DNA of 64,000 nucleotides, from NCBI GenBank assembly GCA_032622095.1, contig CP136064.1:112768004-112832003 (forward strand), in the 5' to 3' direction. The notes beneath the pieces were generated by a model. It had not been told where the DNA came from and ran no database searches. It worked only from the letters and a program-made list of their open reading frames with translations. The DNA comes from Siphonodentalium dalli (Eukaryota; Mollusca; Scaphopoda; Gadilida; Siphonodentaliidae). Both the position numbers and the translations under genes were made by a program. Below are positions 53,501 to 64,000 of the stretch, in pieces; within the stretch, counting starts at the first letter, position 1; every line of letters begins with the position of its first letter.

Positions 53501-56500
53501 ATGCTACTTACTGAGATTGCATATTATAAATTTCATCTGATTCGGAAAAGAAGAACATTTTGGTTATTGGAAAGAATATGGGCCCATATTCAAACTTTGA
53601 GTTCCAAAATCTCCGCCAGTTTTTAACGGATTTACGATCTGTTTTCAGATTTGTTATTAGCGTGTATGGTAGATGTTATATTCCAAGTTTCATATAATTC
53701 GGAGACGAAATAAATTTTGGTACCTCGGACCACCCCTCCCCTGACCCACAACACTGAACCGACACTGGCAATATTTGGCACACCGCGTGCTCTCTTCAGC
53801 CTACACACATTGGCGTATCAGATGACATTCAAAGTTCGACATCTTCGGAGGAGATGTGTTATCAAGCACATGGGCCCAAAATTGCAAAATTTGAGGGCCC
53901 CTAACTTTGTCAGTTTTCAATGGAATTTCGAAACAATTGCAGTTTCTAGATCGGGTGGTGTTGTAGATGTTAAATTCCAAGTTTCATCTTATTCCGATAA
54001 GAATTAAAAATTGGTACCACGGACCACCCCTCCCCATACCCACAATAATGAACAGACACTGGCAAAATTTGGCCCACCGCGTGCACTATTTCGTCCGCAC
54101 ACGTTGGTGTATCAGTTGACATCCAAACTTCGACATCTTCGGAGGAGATAGGGTCACAAGCACATGTCCCAAACTGCAAAATTTGAGGGCCTATAACTCT
54201 TGCAATTCTTATCGGATTTCAAAAATCCTTCTTGGTTTGGGTTTGTTTTTGTTCAGGGAATGCATATACTTAAATAGATGAATATCGATCAAAAAAATAT
54301 TTTTGAGAAAATTTTGCCCCCACATCAGTGTAAAAATATATGTCCGACTCTGTTAAAATTTCTTTTTCGGACTAAACTGAGAACGGTCATCACGGCTATG
54401 AAAACCAAATGCCGTTATCTGGAATGATACGGGAGAACAACAGAGTACAATAAAATAGAGGTTCCCCTGTTTATGGGCGGTAACTCTTCAGGGAAAGCGC
54501 GGACACAAGTTTTGATGCCGGTGGGCAGTAGGGCATACCGAGGTGTACATACGGTCCAATTTTCGATGCTCTGCTCCTTATAATTTCCGAGATAATAAAA
54601 TGACATTTTTTCAAATAAAGGGAGATAACTCCACAGGGCAAACGCGGACAATATTCATTATACGTCGATAGGTTAGAACTCTTTGACCCCAACATACGTA
54701 CAAAATTTGAGATTCATACTCCTTATACTTTCAGAGATTAGGGAGTTGTAAAAGTGTCGAGTATAATAATAATAATAATGAAAAATAATCGAAAAAGGGC
54801 CATAACTCCGTCAAAATCCATTCGGCCGAGTTTCCGATACCATTGTACTTAGTAGACCGTGGATGCCTACAATCGCTAGAGATTTCGCGTTCCTACTGCC
54901 CTTAGTTTCTGAGTATTTCCAAATAAACGGAAAACGGCACCAGTACAAAAACAATATACTTCCTTGGTTACACCATGGAAGTATAATAATAGGGCGAATC
55001 ATGAACTGAACAATTCCCAGTTTAGGGATGGAAAATATGAAGTAAGATGATTGTGTACTGTCCTTAACATTTGTGTATTGATCTCAAGTGTTTATAATTG
55101 ACCCCACTCCTGCCTCGAAATTGGGTGACGGGATTGGGAAATTGTCACACCAGGCCCAAAATGCAATTTTTGAAGGACCATAACTCCGTGATTTTCCAAT
55201 GGATTTAAAAATTGTTTTCAGTTTTGATATATGCTACTTACTGAGATTGCATATTATAAATTTCATCTGATTCGGAAAAGAAGAACATTTTGGTTATTGG
55301 AAAGAATATGGGCCCATATTCAAACTTTGAGTTCCAAAATCTCCGCCAGTTTTTAACGGATTTACGATCTGTTTTCAGATTTGTTATTAGCGTGTATGGT
55401 AGATGTTATATTCCAAGTTTCATATAATTCGGAGACGAAATAAATTTTGGTACCTCGGACCACCCCTCCCCTGACCCACAACACTGAACCGACACTGGCA
55501 ATATTTGGCACACCGCGTGCTCTCTTCAGCCTACACACATTGGCGTATCAGATGACATTCAAAGTTCGACATCTTCGGAGGAGATGTGTTATCAAGCACA
55601 TGGGCCCAAAATTGCAAAATTTGAGGGCCCCTAACTTTGTCAGTTTTCAATGGAATTTCGAAACAATTGCAGTTTCTAGATCGGGTGGTGTTGTAGATGT
55701 TAAATTCCAAGTTTCATCTTATTCCGATAAGAATTAAAAATTGGTACCACGGACCACCCCTCCCCATACCCACAATAATGAACAGACACTGGCAAAATTT
55801 GGCCCACCGCGTGCACTATTTCGTCCGCACACGTTGGTGTATCAGTTGACATCCAAACTTCGACATCTTCGGAGGAGATAGGGTCACAAGCACATGTCCC
55901 AAACTGCAAAATTTGAGGGCCTATAACTCTTGCAATTCTTATCGGATTTCAAAAATCCTTCTTGGTTTGGGTTTGTTTTTGTTCAGGGAATGCATATACT
56001 TAAATAGATGAATATCGATCAAAAAAATATTTTTGAGAAAATTTTGCCCCCACATCAGTGTAAAAATATATGTCCGACTCTGTTAAAATTTCTTTTTCGG
56101 ACTAAACTGAGAACGGTCATCACGGCTATGAAAACCAAATGCCGTTATCTGGAATGATACGGGAGAACAACAGAGTACAATAAAATAGAGGTTCCCCTGT
56201 TTATGGGCGGTAACTCTTCAGGGAAAGCGCGGACACAAGTTTTGATGCCGGTGGGCAGTAGGGCATACCGAGGTGTACATACGGTCCAATTTTCGATGCT
56301 CTGCTCCTTATAATTTCCGAGATAATAAAATGACATTTTTTCAAATAAAGGGAGATAACTCCACAGGGCAAACGCGGACAATATTCATTATACGTCGATA
56401 GGTTAGAACTCTTTGACCCCAACATACGTACAAAATTTGAGATTCATACTCCTTATACTTTCAGAGATTAGGGAGTTGTAAAAGTGTCGAGTATAATAAT

Positions 56501-59500
56501 AATAATAATGAAAAATAATCGAAAAAGGGCCATAACTCCGTCAAAATCCATTCGGCCGAGTTTCCGATACCATTGTACTTAGTAGACCGTGGATGCCTAC
56601 AATCGCTAGAGATTTCGCGTTCCTACTGCCCTTAGTTTCTGAGTATTTCCAAATAAACGGAAAACGGCACCAGTACAAAAACAATATACTTCCTTGGTTA
56701 CACCATGGAAGTATAATAATAGGGCGAATCATGAACTGAACAATTCCCAGTTTAGGGATGGAAAATATGAAGTAAGATGATTGTGTACTGTCCTTAACAT
56801 TTGTGTATTGATCTCAAGTGTTTATAATTGACCCCACTCCTGCCTCGAAATTGGGTGACGGGATTGGGAAATTGTCACACCAGGCCCAAAATGCAATTTT
56901 TGAAGGACCATAACTCCGTGATTTTCCAATGGATTTAAAAATTGTTTTCAGTTTTGATATATGCTACTTACTGAGATTGCATATTATAAATTTCATCTGA
57001 TTCGGAAAAGAAGAACATTTTGGTTATTGGAAAGAATATGGGCCCATATTCAAACTTTGAGTTCCAAAATCTCCGCCAGTTTTTAACGGATTTACGATCT
57101 GTTTTCAGATTTGTTATTAGCGTGTATGGTAGATGTTATATTCCAAGTTTCATATAATTCGGAGACGAAATAAATTTTGGTACCTCGGACCACCCCTCCC
57201 CTGACCCACAACACTGAACCGACACTGGCAATATTTGGCACACCGCGTGCTCTCTTCAGCCTACACACATTGGCGTATCAGATGACATTCAAAGTTCGAC
57301 ATCTTCGGAGGAGATGTGTTATCAAGCACATGGGCCCAAAATTGCAAAATTTGAGGGCCCCTAACTTTGTCAGTTTTCAATGGAATTTCGAAACAATTGC
57401 AGTTTCTAGATCGGGTGGTGTTGTAGATGTTAAATTCCAAGTTTCATCTTATTCCGATAAGAATTAAAAATTGGTACCACGGACCACCCCTCCCCATACC
57501 CACAATAATGAACAGACACTGGCAAAATTTGGCCCACCGCGTGCACTATTTCGTCCGCACACGTTGGTGTATCAGTTGACATCCAAACTTCGACATCTTC
57601 GGAGGAGATAGGGTCACAAGCACATGTCCCAAACTGCAAAATTTGAGGGCCTATAACTCTTGCAATTCTTATCGGATTTCAAAAATCCTTCTTGGTTTGG
57701 GTTTGTTTTTGTTCAGGGAATGCATATACTTAAATAGATGAATATCGATCAAAAAAATATTTTTGAGAAAATTTTGCCCCCACATCAGTGTAAAAATATA
57801 TGTCCGACTCTGTTAAAATTTCTTTTTCGGACTAAACTGAGAACGGTCATCACGGCTATGAAAACCAAATGCCGTTATCTGGAATGATACGGGAGAACAA
57901 CAGAGTACAATAAAATAGAGGTTCCCCTGTTTATGGGCGGTAACTCTTCAGGGAAAGCGCGGACACAAGTTTTGATGCCGGTGGGCAGTAGGGCATACCG
58001 AGGTGTACATACGGTCCAATTTTCGATGCTCTGCTCCTTATAATTTCCGAGATAATAAAATGACATTTTTTCAAATAAAGGGAGATAACTCCACAGGGCA
58101 AACGCGGACAATATTCATTATACGTCGATAGGTTAGAACTCTTTGACCCCAACATACGTACAAAATTTGAGATTCATACTCCTTATACTTTCAGAGATTA
58201 GGGAGTTGTAAAAGTGTCGAGTATAATAATAATAATAATGAAAAATAATCGAAAAAGGGCCATAACTCCGTCAAAATCCATTCGGCCGAGTTTCCGATAC
58301 CATTGTACTTAGTAGACCGTGGATGCCTACAATCGCTAGAGATTTCGCGTTCCTACTGCCCTTAGTTTCTGAGTATTTCCAAATAAACGGAAAACGGCAC
58401 CAGTACAAAAACAATATACTTCCTTGGTTACACCATGGAAGTATAATAATAGGGCGAATCATGAACTGAACAATTCCCAGTTTAGGGATGGAAAATATGA
58501 AGTAAGATGATTGTGTACTGTCCTTAACATTTGTGTATTGATCTCAAGTGTTTATAATTGACCCCACTCCTGCCTCGAAATTGGGTGACGGGATTGGGAA
58601 ATTGTCACACCAGGCCCAAAATGCAATTTTTGAAGGACCATAACTTCGTGATTTTCCAATGGATTTAAAAATTGTTTTCAGTTTTGATATATGCTACTTA
58701 CTGAAATTGCATATTATAAATTTCATCTGATTCGGAAAAGAAGAACATTTTGGTTATTGGAAAGAATATGGGCCCATATTCAAACTTTGAGTTCCAAAAT
58801 CTCCGCCAGTTTTTAACGGATTTACGATCTGTTTTCAGATTTGTTATTAGCGTGTATGGTAGATGTTATATTCCAAGTTTCATATAATTCGGAGACGAAA
58901 TAAATTTTGGTACCTCGGACCACCCCTCCCCTGACCCACAACACTGAACCGACACTGGCAATATTTGGCACACCGCGTGCTCTCTTCAGCCTACACACAT
59001 TGGCGTATCAGATGACATTCAAAGTTCGACATCTTCGGAGGAGATGTGTTATCAAGCACATGGGCCCAAAATTGCAAAATTTGAGGGCCCCTAACTTTGT
59101 CAGTTTTCAATGGAATTTCGAAACAATTGCAGTTTCTAGATCGGGTGGTGTTGTAGATGTTAAATTCCAAGTTTCATCTTATTCCGATAAGAATTAAAAA
59201 TTGGTACCACGGACCACCCCTCCCCATACCCACAATAATGAACAGACACTGGCAAAATTTGGCCCACCGCGTGCACTATTTCGTCCGCACACGTTGGTGT
59301 ATCAGTTGACATCCAAACTTCGACATCTTCGGAGGAGATAGGGTCACAAGCACATGTCCCAAACTGCAAAATTTGAGGGCCTATAACTCTTGCAATTCTT
59401 ATCGGATTTCAAAAATCCTTCTTGGTTTGGGTTTGTTTTTGTTCAGGGAATGCATATACTTAAATAGATGAATATCGATCAAAAAAATATTTTTGAGAAA

Positions 59501-59653
59501 ATTTTGCCCCCACATCAGTGTAAAAATATATGTCCGACTCTGTTAAAATTTCTTTTTCGGACTAAACTGAGAACGGTCATCACGGCTATGAAAACCAAAT
59601 GCCGTTATCTGGAATGATACGGGAGAACAACAGAGTACAATAAAATAGAGGTT

Positions 59654-60153
59654 CCCCTGTTTATGGGCGGTAACTCTTCAGGGAAAGCGCGGACACAAGT
59701 TTTGATGCCGGTGGGCAGTAGGGCATACCGAGGTGTACATACGGTCCAATTTTCGATGCTCTGCTCCTTATAATTTCCGAGATAATAAAATGACATTTTT
59801 TCAAATAAAGGGAGATAACTCCACAGGGCAAACGCGGACAATATTCATTATACGTCGATAGGTTAGAACTCTTTGACCCCAACATACGTACAAAATTTGA
59901 GATTCATACTCCTTATACTTTCAGAGATTAGGGAGTTGTAAAAGTGTCGAGTATAATAATAATAATAATGAAAAATAATCGAAAAAGGGCCATAACTCCG
60001 TCAAAATCCATTCGGCCGAGTTTCCGATACCATTGTACTTAGTAGACCGTGGATGCCTACAATCGCTAGAGATTTCGCGTTCCTACTGCCCTTAGTTTCT
60101 GAGTATTTCCAAATAAACGGAAAACGGCACCAGTACAAAAACAATATACTTCC
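59654..60153 (+). repeat. Terminal partial copy of array B ending at an inverted-repeat arm
   Basis: The last copy follows the unit for 500 bp and stops after ACAATATACTTCC at 60153. The next bases, TGGCTAC, weakly resemble the TTGGTTAC that normally follows, after which similarity is lost. The array therefore ends at, or a few bases past, the end of the candidate right terminal repeat and not at a random point in the unit. Confidence 0.85.
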
Positions 60154-60559
60154 TGGCTACGATATAACGGATCTGACCTTACCCGGCCCGCCAGATAGAG
60201 CGCGCAAACGCGCTGAGATTGGCGCTGTAGCTAATTACGCTCCAGATTCGGCGCGCGTATCGGAACGGTGTGCGACGAGAGCGCAGTGCTTATGAACGCA
60301 TCGCTGTATGCGTGAGACTGTTCTTATTTCGGTCCTATCTGGTTGTTCTGTTGAGGACATGGTATGCACGGGCTATGCATTATTCCAATAAAGAGCGTTC
60401 ATCGCAAGTTAATGGTAAAATATATGTTCAAATAGGACGCCTGTTTTTTAAAATAATTTTTGACGGGCTGTCCCCGACACAACACAATGCAAAATATATG
60501 TCTACCTTACTTTGGGCATCAATATAATACAGTATGGTTATATTGAATCATATGTTCCC
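60154..60559. other. Right flank of array B, GC-richer start, no gene recognised
   Basis: Immediately beyond the array lies a stretch richer in CG dinucleotides (GAGCGCGCAAACGCGCTG near 60197, GGCGCGCGTATCGG near 60250), in contrast to the AT-rich DNA around it. An open frame crosses from the repeat into this stretch (60053-60295) and another follows at 60270-60527. Neither resembles a known protein, and the first starts within the satellite. I see no tRNA or rRNA signature. Confidence 0.5.
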
Positions 60560-61500
60560 GACTGTTATGTGCTATTTTAACATTGCATGATGTTGTGTTG
60601 GCAAGGCAAATTTCGGAATAGTATTAGCTTGATGCCAATACATAGCATTGTATACAACCTACATGTACATCGTAACTATATTTATCACATAATTAACTCA
60701 CAAAATCAGCTTCATTATTATTGGTAAGACACACGTTTAATATTAGCGCATGCGATGACGTCACGCCGAAGATTTTCCACTAATTGATAGAGATTCTCAT
60801 ATTTACCCCAAAACTCCCACTTTATTTAACTAAAATGCATAACAATAAAAAAAACTAGGAGATATATAGTCAGGGGAATTTCGCACAATTGACCTCACCA
60901 CCCCAAATACATATATAAGTCTTATATCGTGTCTTTTTTTTAAACATATTTTATTGTAATATAATATTACAAGAGGGATAGGGGCACAAATTTTAACAAC
61001 TTACACCCACCCCTCTCCCATTAACATTTTAACAAATAAAACGTAGATGACGAAGATAACATATATACGGGATGACGTTTTGTGTGTTTCTAATTGCTGT
61101 CTTTATGGTGGTGAGGTTAATTGTACCAAATACAAGTGTATAGAGTTATTCACCTTCCATCAAAACCAACTGACTGGCTCTTAGTCCAGATAGGTGTTTG
61201 TCTGTTCTCGAACAAATTCCTATGAGTTTACTCAATATAACACAATCATGCCTCGTGGTACAACCAGATAGTTGTATACCCAAGGGGCATCATTATAAAT
61301 CACTTTGCTGTACTATTGTAGGCCGAGTTGGGTGGTCAAAGGAAGCACATGACCCATGAACAATGGTAGTCTGTCCTCATTCCCATATTCCAGCATACAT
61401 GCCAGTGGACTGTTATCTTCTTAACATTGCATTTTGTTGAGTTGTGGGAGGCAAATATCGAAATATTATAAGTTGTATGTCGATAAAGAGCGTTTATAAC
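60560..61500 (+). repeat. Diverged direct repeat of about 80-90 bp, copies 848 bp apart
   Basis: The segment starting at 60560 (GACTGTTATG, TTTTAACATTGCAT, then GGCAA(G)GCAAATTTCG) is matched by one starting at 61408 (GACTGTTATC, CTTAACATTGCAT, then GGAGGCAAATATCG). An AATAAAGAGCGTT word also occurs twice, near 60387 and 61482. The similarity is patchy, as expected of two old copies of a dispersed repeat. Between them lies AT-rich DNA with no recognised gene. Confidence 0.5.
60756..60763. promoter_or_regulatory. Palindromic TGACGTCA (CRE-type) site
   Basis: A perfect TGACGTCA octamer, the consensus for CREB/ATF-type bZIP factors, sits in a small CG-containing island (AGCGCATGCGATGACGTCACG). 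No transcription unit starts visibly next to it, so function is only a possibility. Confidence 0.25.
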
Positions 61501-61798
61501 TAATATACTTCCCGTGAGTGGAAACTGATTTCTAAATTACACACACACCGGATTGTCCTAGTTTGTCTGAAACTTTGGTTTCAGTCTTTCACAGTTAAAT
61601 GCAGGAGAACACTATGAACATTATTATACTGATGTACATGTATACATACCATACGACCATAGTTGAATATAATTCATGTAAATATATATATTATGCATTG
61701 TAAATAGATGCACAAATTTTGTTAATGAAATGCCGGCTGCGATGGGACACCCGGGAACAGACACGCGTCAGACGAAATTATCACTTCATGGTCATTAG

Positions 61799-61880
61799 CC
61801 AATGTAATTGACACCTCCCGGTGGACCAATATAAATCGCCCGAGTGTACACAACAGATTAAAATATGCTAACAGTCAGTC
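61799..61880 (+). promoter_or_regulatory. CCAAT / TATA promoter-like cluster
   Basis: CCAAT occurs at 61799-61803 and again at 61826-61830, running directly into TATAAAT-like DNA (TATAAAT at 61830-61836). TCAGTC at 61875-61880 resembles a metazoan initiator but lies about 45 bases from the TATA word, further than usual. The upstream stretch 61735-61825 is comparatively GC-rich. Downstream, the first ATGs are followed quickly by stops, and AAG/GTGACA near 62120 could be a splice donor of a non-coding first exon. This is a weak prediction from words alone. Confidence 0.25.
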
Positions 61881-61910
61881 AACGATGGTGTGATATAATA
61901 ACCACACACT

Positions 61911-62357
61911 GGTTAAATGGTCTTGCTAATTTGCTATGATGCTGGTGGGATCAGGTGAACTGTCATGCTGCTGATATGGCGAACTGATGCTGCTAAGACC
62001 ACATGACCAAATAACCAGGGCGAACCAGTGTTAAATGAATATTTATAGCAATGAAGAGCGGCGATCATCATCTATACACACCCACACCAATCTATATCGA
62101 AACGGACATCGAGACAACAAGGTGACACCCGTCAGGTCACGGGCGCGTCGACAGGGATGTGAGCTATGGTAACTCCGTGTGTGTCAATAGTTGTGGGAGC
62201 AGGCCACAGCGGTGAAAGTGACCACCTTACTATAAGTGTGACACAGTGCATGTATGTCATAGGTGAGATAGAGCTGATTTCAAGGTTCAGTCATTGCAAG
62301 GCAAACACTTTCCATCCCGGTTAAGTTATCCTGCTAATTTGATCTGATGCTGGTGGG
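61911..62357 (+). repeat. Pair of 39-bp diverged direct repeats in the right flank
   Basis: 61911-61949 and 62319-62357 align without gaps, with 33 of 39 positions the same by eye. Both contain CTGCTAATTTG / TTGCTAATTTG and TGATGCTGGTGGG. Further weak similarity (GCTGCTGATATGG versus GTGCTGGTAGTG) follows each copy. The 408-bp spacing suggests an old local duplication. No gene is seen in the interval. Confidence 0.6.
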
Positions 62358-62584
62358 TCCTGCTGACTTGCCATTGTGCTGGTAGTGACAAATATTGGTG
62401 TTAAGAAATTGTTCCGTTATTGTATATATATCCAGACACTGCAACATGTATGTTCCGAAAGAATAACGGTACATTTTCTTAACAGAATCAGTTTACCATA
62501 TCAGCATATTTCAACTCCGTGGTATACCCACCAGCATCGTAGCAAATCAACAAGACTACTTAAATTCGGGATATCTCACTGACG

Positions 62585-62940
62585 TACATGTGCACGTACG
62601 CATCGACATTAACATTTGAGTTTGTTTATGTGTCTATATTACATTTTACTGTTTAATTTAGGTTTTGTGCGCCCATATGGTATTATAGAAATATATCACA
62701 AGATTACATAAAATAAAAGCTTCCTCCATATAGGCGGCATATGAATTATTTTAATAAACGCCATGCTGTCTCCAAATTTATGCGAATGTCACGCAGCGCG
62801 GACATACGTAGTTTGCATGCAGGAGTTACTGTTCCTTTAGATATATAAAATAAAAGTTAATTCCACTTATCCCACAATATTACGAGGCAATTTCACAATT
62901 ATATTATTTATATGCCGTTCCTTTAGAATACTCTCATTAT
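62585..62940. other. AT-rich intergenic or intronic DNA, nothing recognised
   Basis: This stretch contains only short AT-rich runs and scattered stops in all frames. AATAAA-like words occur on the + strand (for example TTAATAAACG near 62750 and AAATAAAAG near 62711 and 62847) but have no gene upstream to serve. I see no repeat or RNA gene in it. Confidence 0.4.
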
Positions 62941-62942
62941 CC

Positions 62943-63583
62943 TCATCTCCACCCATTGAACCATGTCGTAATCCCTATGTCTGTCAGTATTTTTATTTTC
63001 GGAAACGGCCGAATTAAAATATCTTCCAGCCACATCGATGAATCCAAGATCATCCTTCTTGATTCGCCATTTTCGACTGCATATTTTAACGAAGAGTATG
63101 TGTCGTACTTTGTCATCAATTTAGAGCACTTCAATACAAATCTGTGGAACTAATCACGCATGATTGTGGTTGTTTTGTTTGTATGACGACAACAGCATGA
63201 ATAATATGGATACCAATGTCCTAGTGGGATATATTCTGCAGGTATCGATCATACGCGATGCCAATAATTATTTAAAAAAATAATACATTTACGATTTGAG
63301 ATAGACGGGATCAGTTGTGACTGTGTACGTACATGTACATATGTGGATGTTAATATCAGCAAACTATATATAGGGACTATAACATTGCATAGCAATATAC
63401 TGACCTATTAATTTTAAACCCAGAGTGTTTGCCGCCATCCATGGCGTACCACCCGACGGTGTATACAAACACAGCCATATAGAAGGGAATCATAATTCCT
63501 ATTAACCGCCAGGGCAGATATATAGCGCACACTATGGGCTGAGACAATTTGAGATATCTGCCGCCGCCCCTAAGGCGCGCCAT
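62943..63583 (-). CDS. Possible two-exon small membrane protein gene (weak candidate)
   Basis: On the minus strand an ATG at 63583, with an in-frame stop just upstream (63595-63593), opens a frame of about 59 codons to a splice-donor-like AG/GTCAGT (exon end 63405). This stretch has a basic N-terminus followed by a hydrophobic segment at about residues 16-45, containing LPWRLIGIMIPFYMAVFVYT, which looks like a transmembrane helix or signal anchor. An acceptor-like TTCCACAG ends at 63142, and the next frame runs from 63141 to a TGA at 62945-62943. The phases fit (two bases before the intron, one after), giving a 263-base GT-AG intron. The pyrimidine tract is poor, no family is recognised, and the second exon has no clear poly-A signal. 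It may be chance. Confidence 0.2.
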
Positions 63584-63784
63584 CGGATTATATTAGTAAT
63601 GGATGGGCTAACACGCGCCGGCAGGCGATCTCACTGCTCAAGATAGATATTCCCTCCTGTTTGGCTTTTGTAGTAAATCGCCAAATGTATGCGTGACACA
63701 ATGTGATACATACATATTTACCCCAGTTATTTTAATTTATCAGACGGTCACCATATCACCAAGTTACAACGACAATATTTCTTC

Positions 63785-63842
63785 AATCGGATAATGCATC
63801 TTAAAAAGCACTTAATCGGATAATGCATCTTTAAAAGCACTT
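63785..63842 (+). repeat. 29-bp tandem duplication
   Basis: AATCGGATAATGCATCTT begins at 63785 and the same word (AATCGGATAATGCATCTT) at 63814. The two 29-bp copies differ only in the A-rich part (TTAAAAAGC versus TTTAAAAGC). It looks like a recent local duplication in otherwise unremarkable AT-rich DNA. Confidence 0.85.
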
Positions 63843-64000
63843 AACATTAACAATGATTAGCGCACCACATATAAATGTACATTCATGGCACCGACAAACA
63901 AGATTTCATGTTCAACACTATGAAAGCGTACTGAAAACATACAATTCGTAATTATGGTGATAAATCACGCAAATAATCCATCGATATACTCAACATCTGC

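Larger units (their letters stand above)
19865..60153 (+). repeat. Satellite array B: 23 full copies plus a partial copy of a 1730-bp unit
   Basis: Phased on CCCCTGTTTATGGGCGG, units start at 19865, 21595, 23324, 25055, 26785, 28515, 30245, 31975, 33705, 35435, 37165, 38895, 40625, 42355, 44085, 45815, 47544, 49274, 51004, 52734, 54464, 56194, 57924 and 59654 (partial). Spacing is 1730 bp except for copy 2 (1729), copy 3 (1731) and copy 16 (1729), each explained by small indels. Copies are nearly identical, all on the same strand as array A. Recurring ORFs of 63-96 codons on both strands overlap one another and resemble no known protein. The unit is homologous to that of array A in landmark order, so both are interpreted as multimers of one element family. 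Confidence 0.97.

Noticed and set aside
1-60153. CRISPR array or prokaryotic repeat system
   Set aside because: Periods of 1.4-1.7 kb without unique spacers, no cas-like genes and a eukaryotic-type repeat texture exclude it.
1-60153. Tandem rRNA, 5S, snRNA or histone gene cluster
   Set aside because: The unit lengths would fit such clusters, but I saw no conserved rRNA, 5S, snRNA or histone sequence on either strand of the units.
1-60153. Centromeric satellite
   Set aside because: Long homogeneous arrays fit in general, but no CENP-B-box-like word was noticed and position on the chromosome is unknown, so I make no claim.
60053-60295. 80-codon ORF crossing the array B boundary
   Set aside because: It starts inside the satellite and runs into GC-richer flank by chance. 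The two halves have unrelated origins, and no start context or homology supports it.
62376-62582. 68-codon + strand ORF
   Set aside because: It has no recognisable domain, is AT-rich and overlaps the end of the 39-bp repeat pair. Nothing supports transcription or splicing.
62956-63153. 65-codon + strand ORF opposite the candidate minus-strand second exon
   Set aside because: It is short, AT-rich and unrecognised, with no splice or promoter context. It is the antisense shadow of an already weak candidate.

Overview
This window is eukaryotic, repeat-dominated DNA with no gene that can be called with confidence. About 58 of the 64 kb is two long head-to-tail tandem arrays on the same strand, separated by about 1.5 kb of other repeats and followed by about 3.8 kb of ordinary single-copy-looking sequence. 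The recurring core motif of the GGGCCATAACTC / GGGAGATAACTC type, the frequent ACATGTAC words in the right flank and the low GC suggest a mollusc, probably a bivalve. That assignment rests on recollection of such motifs and was not tested by any search.

Layout. (1) 1-18322, array A: 13 complete copies of a 1393-bp unit (1396 bp in copies 5 and 6, 1395 bp in copy 10) plus a truncated 14th copy. The array already runs at base 1, so its left end lies outside the window. (2) 18323-18534: a diverged, deleted relative of the array B unit, fused to array A through a short (TAA)n tract. (3) 18535-19864: a patchwork of further repeats: palindromic ATACTTCCATGG ends, a 130-bp tandem duplication, three degenerate copies of a ~347-bp repeat, then AATAAA followed by a run of 29 A. 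(4) 19865-60153, array B: 23 complete copies of a 1730-bp unit plus a 500-bp partial copy. (5) 60154-64000: right flank with small diverged duplications, a promoter-like cluster and one weak two-exon gene candidate on the minus strand.

The main result is that arrays A and B are paralogous. Both units carry the same landmarks in the same order and orientation: a palindrome containing ATACTTCC...GGAAGTAT, a GCCTCGAAATT..GGTGACG block, ~300-bp modules, a TTTTGCCCCCAC block, two ~145-bp modules starting GGG..(A)ACTC, and a (TAA)n tract leading into the next palindrome. The simplest reading is that each unit is one copy of a non-autonomous element bounded by short terminal inverted repeats, multimerised head to tail so that adjacent ends form the palindrome. 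Array B stops at 60153, exactly at the end of an ATACTTCC arm, as that model predicts. Copies within an array are almost identical, while A and B are clearly diverged from each other, so homogenisation acts within but not between the neighbouring arrays.

No transposase, reverse transcriptase, rRNA, tRNA or CRISPR was recognised. The many ORFs of 60-160 codons inside the arrays recur only because the DNA recurs; I do not call them genes.
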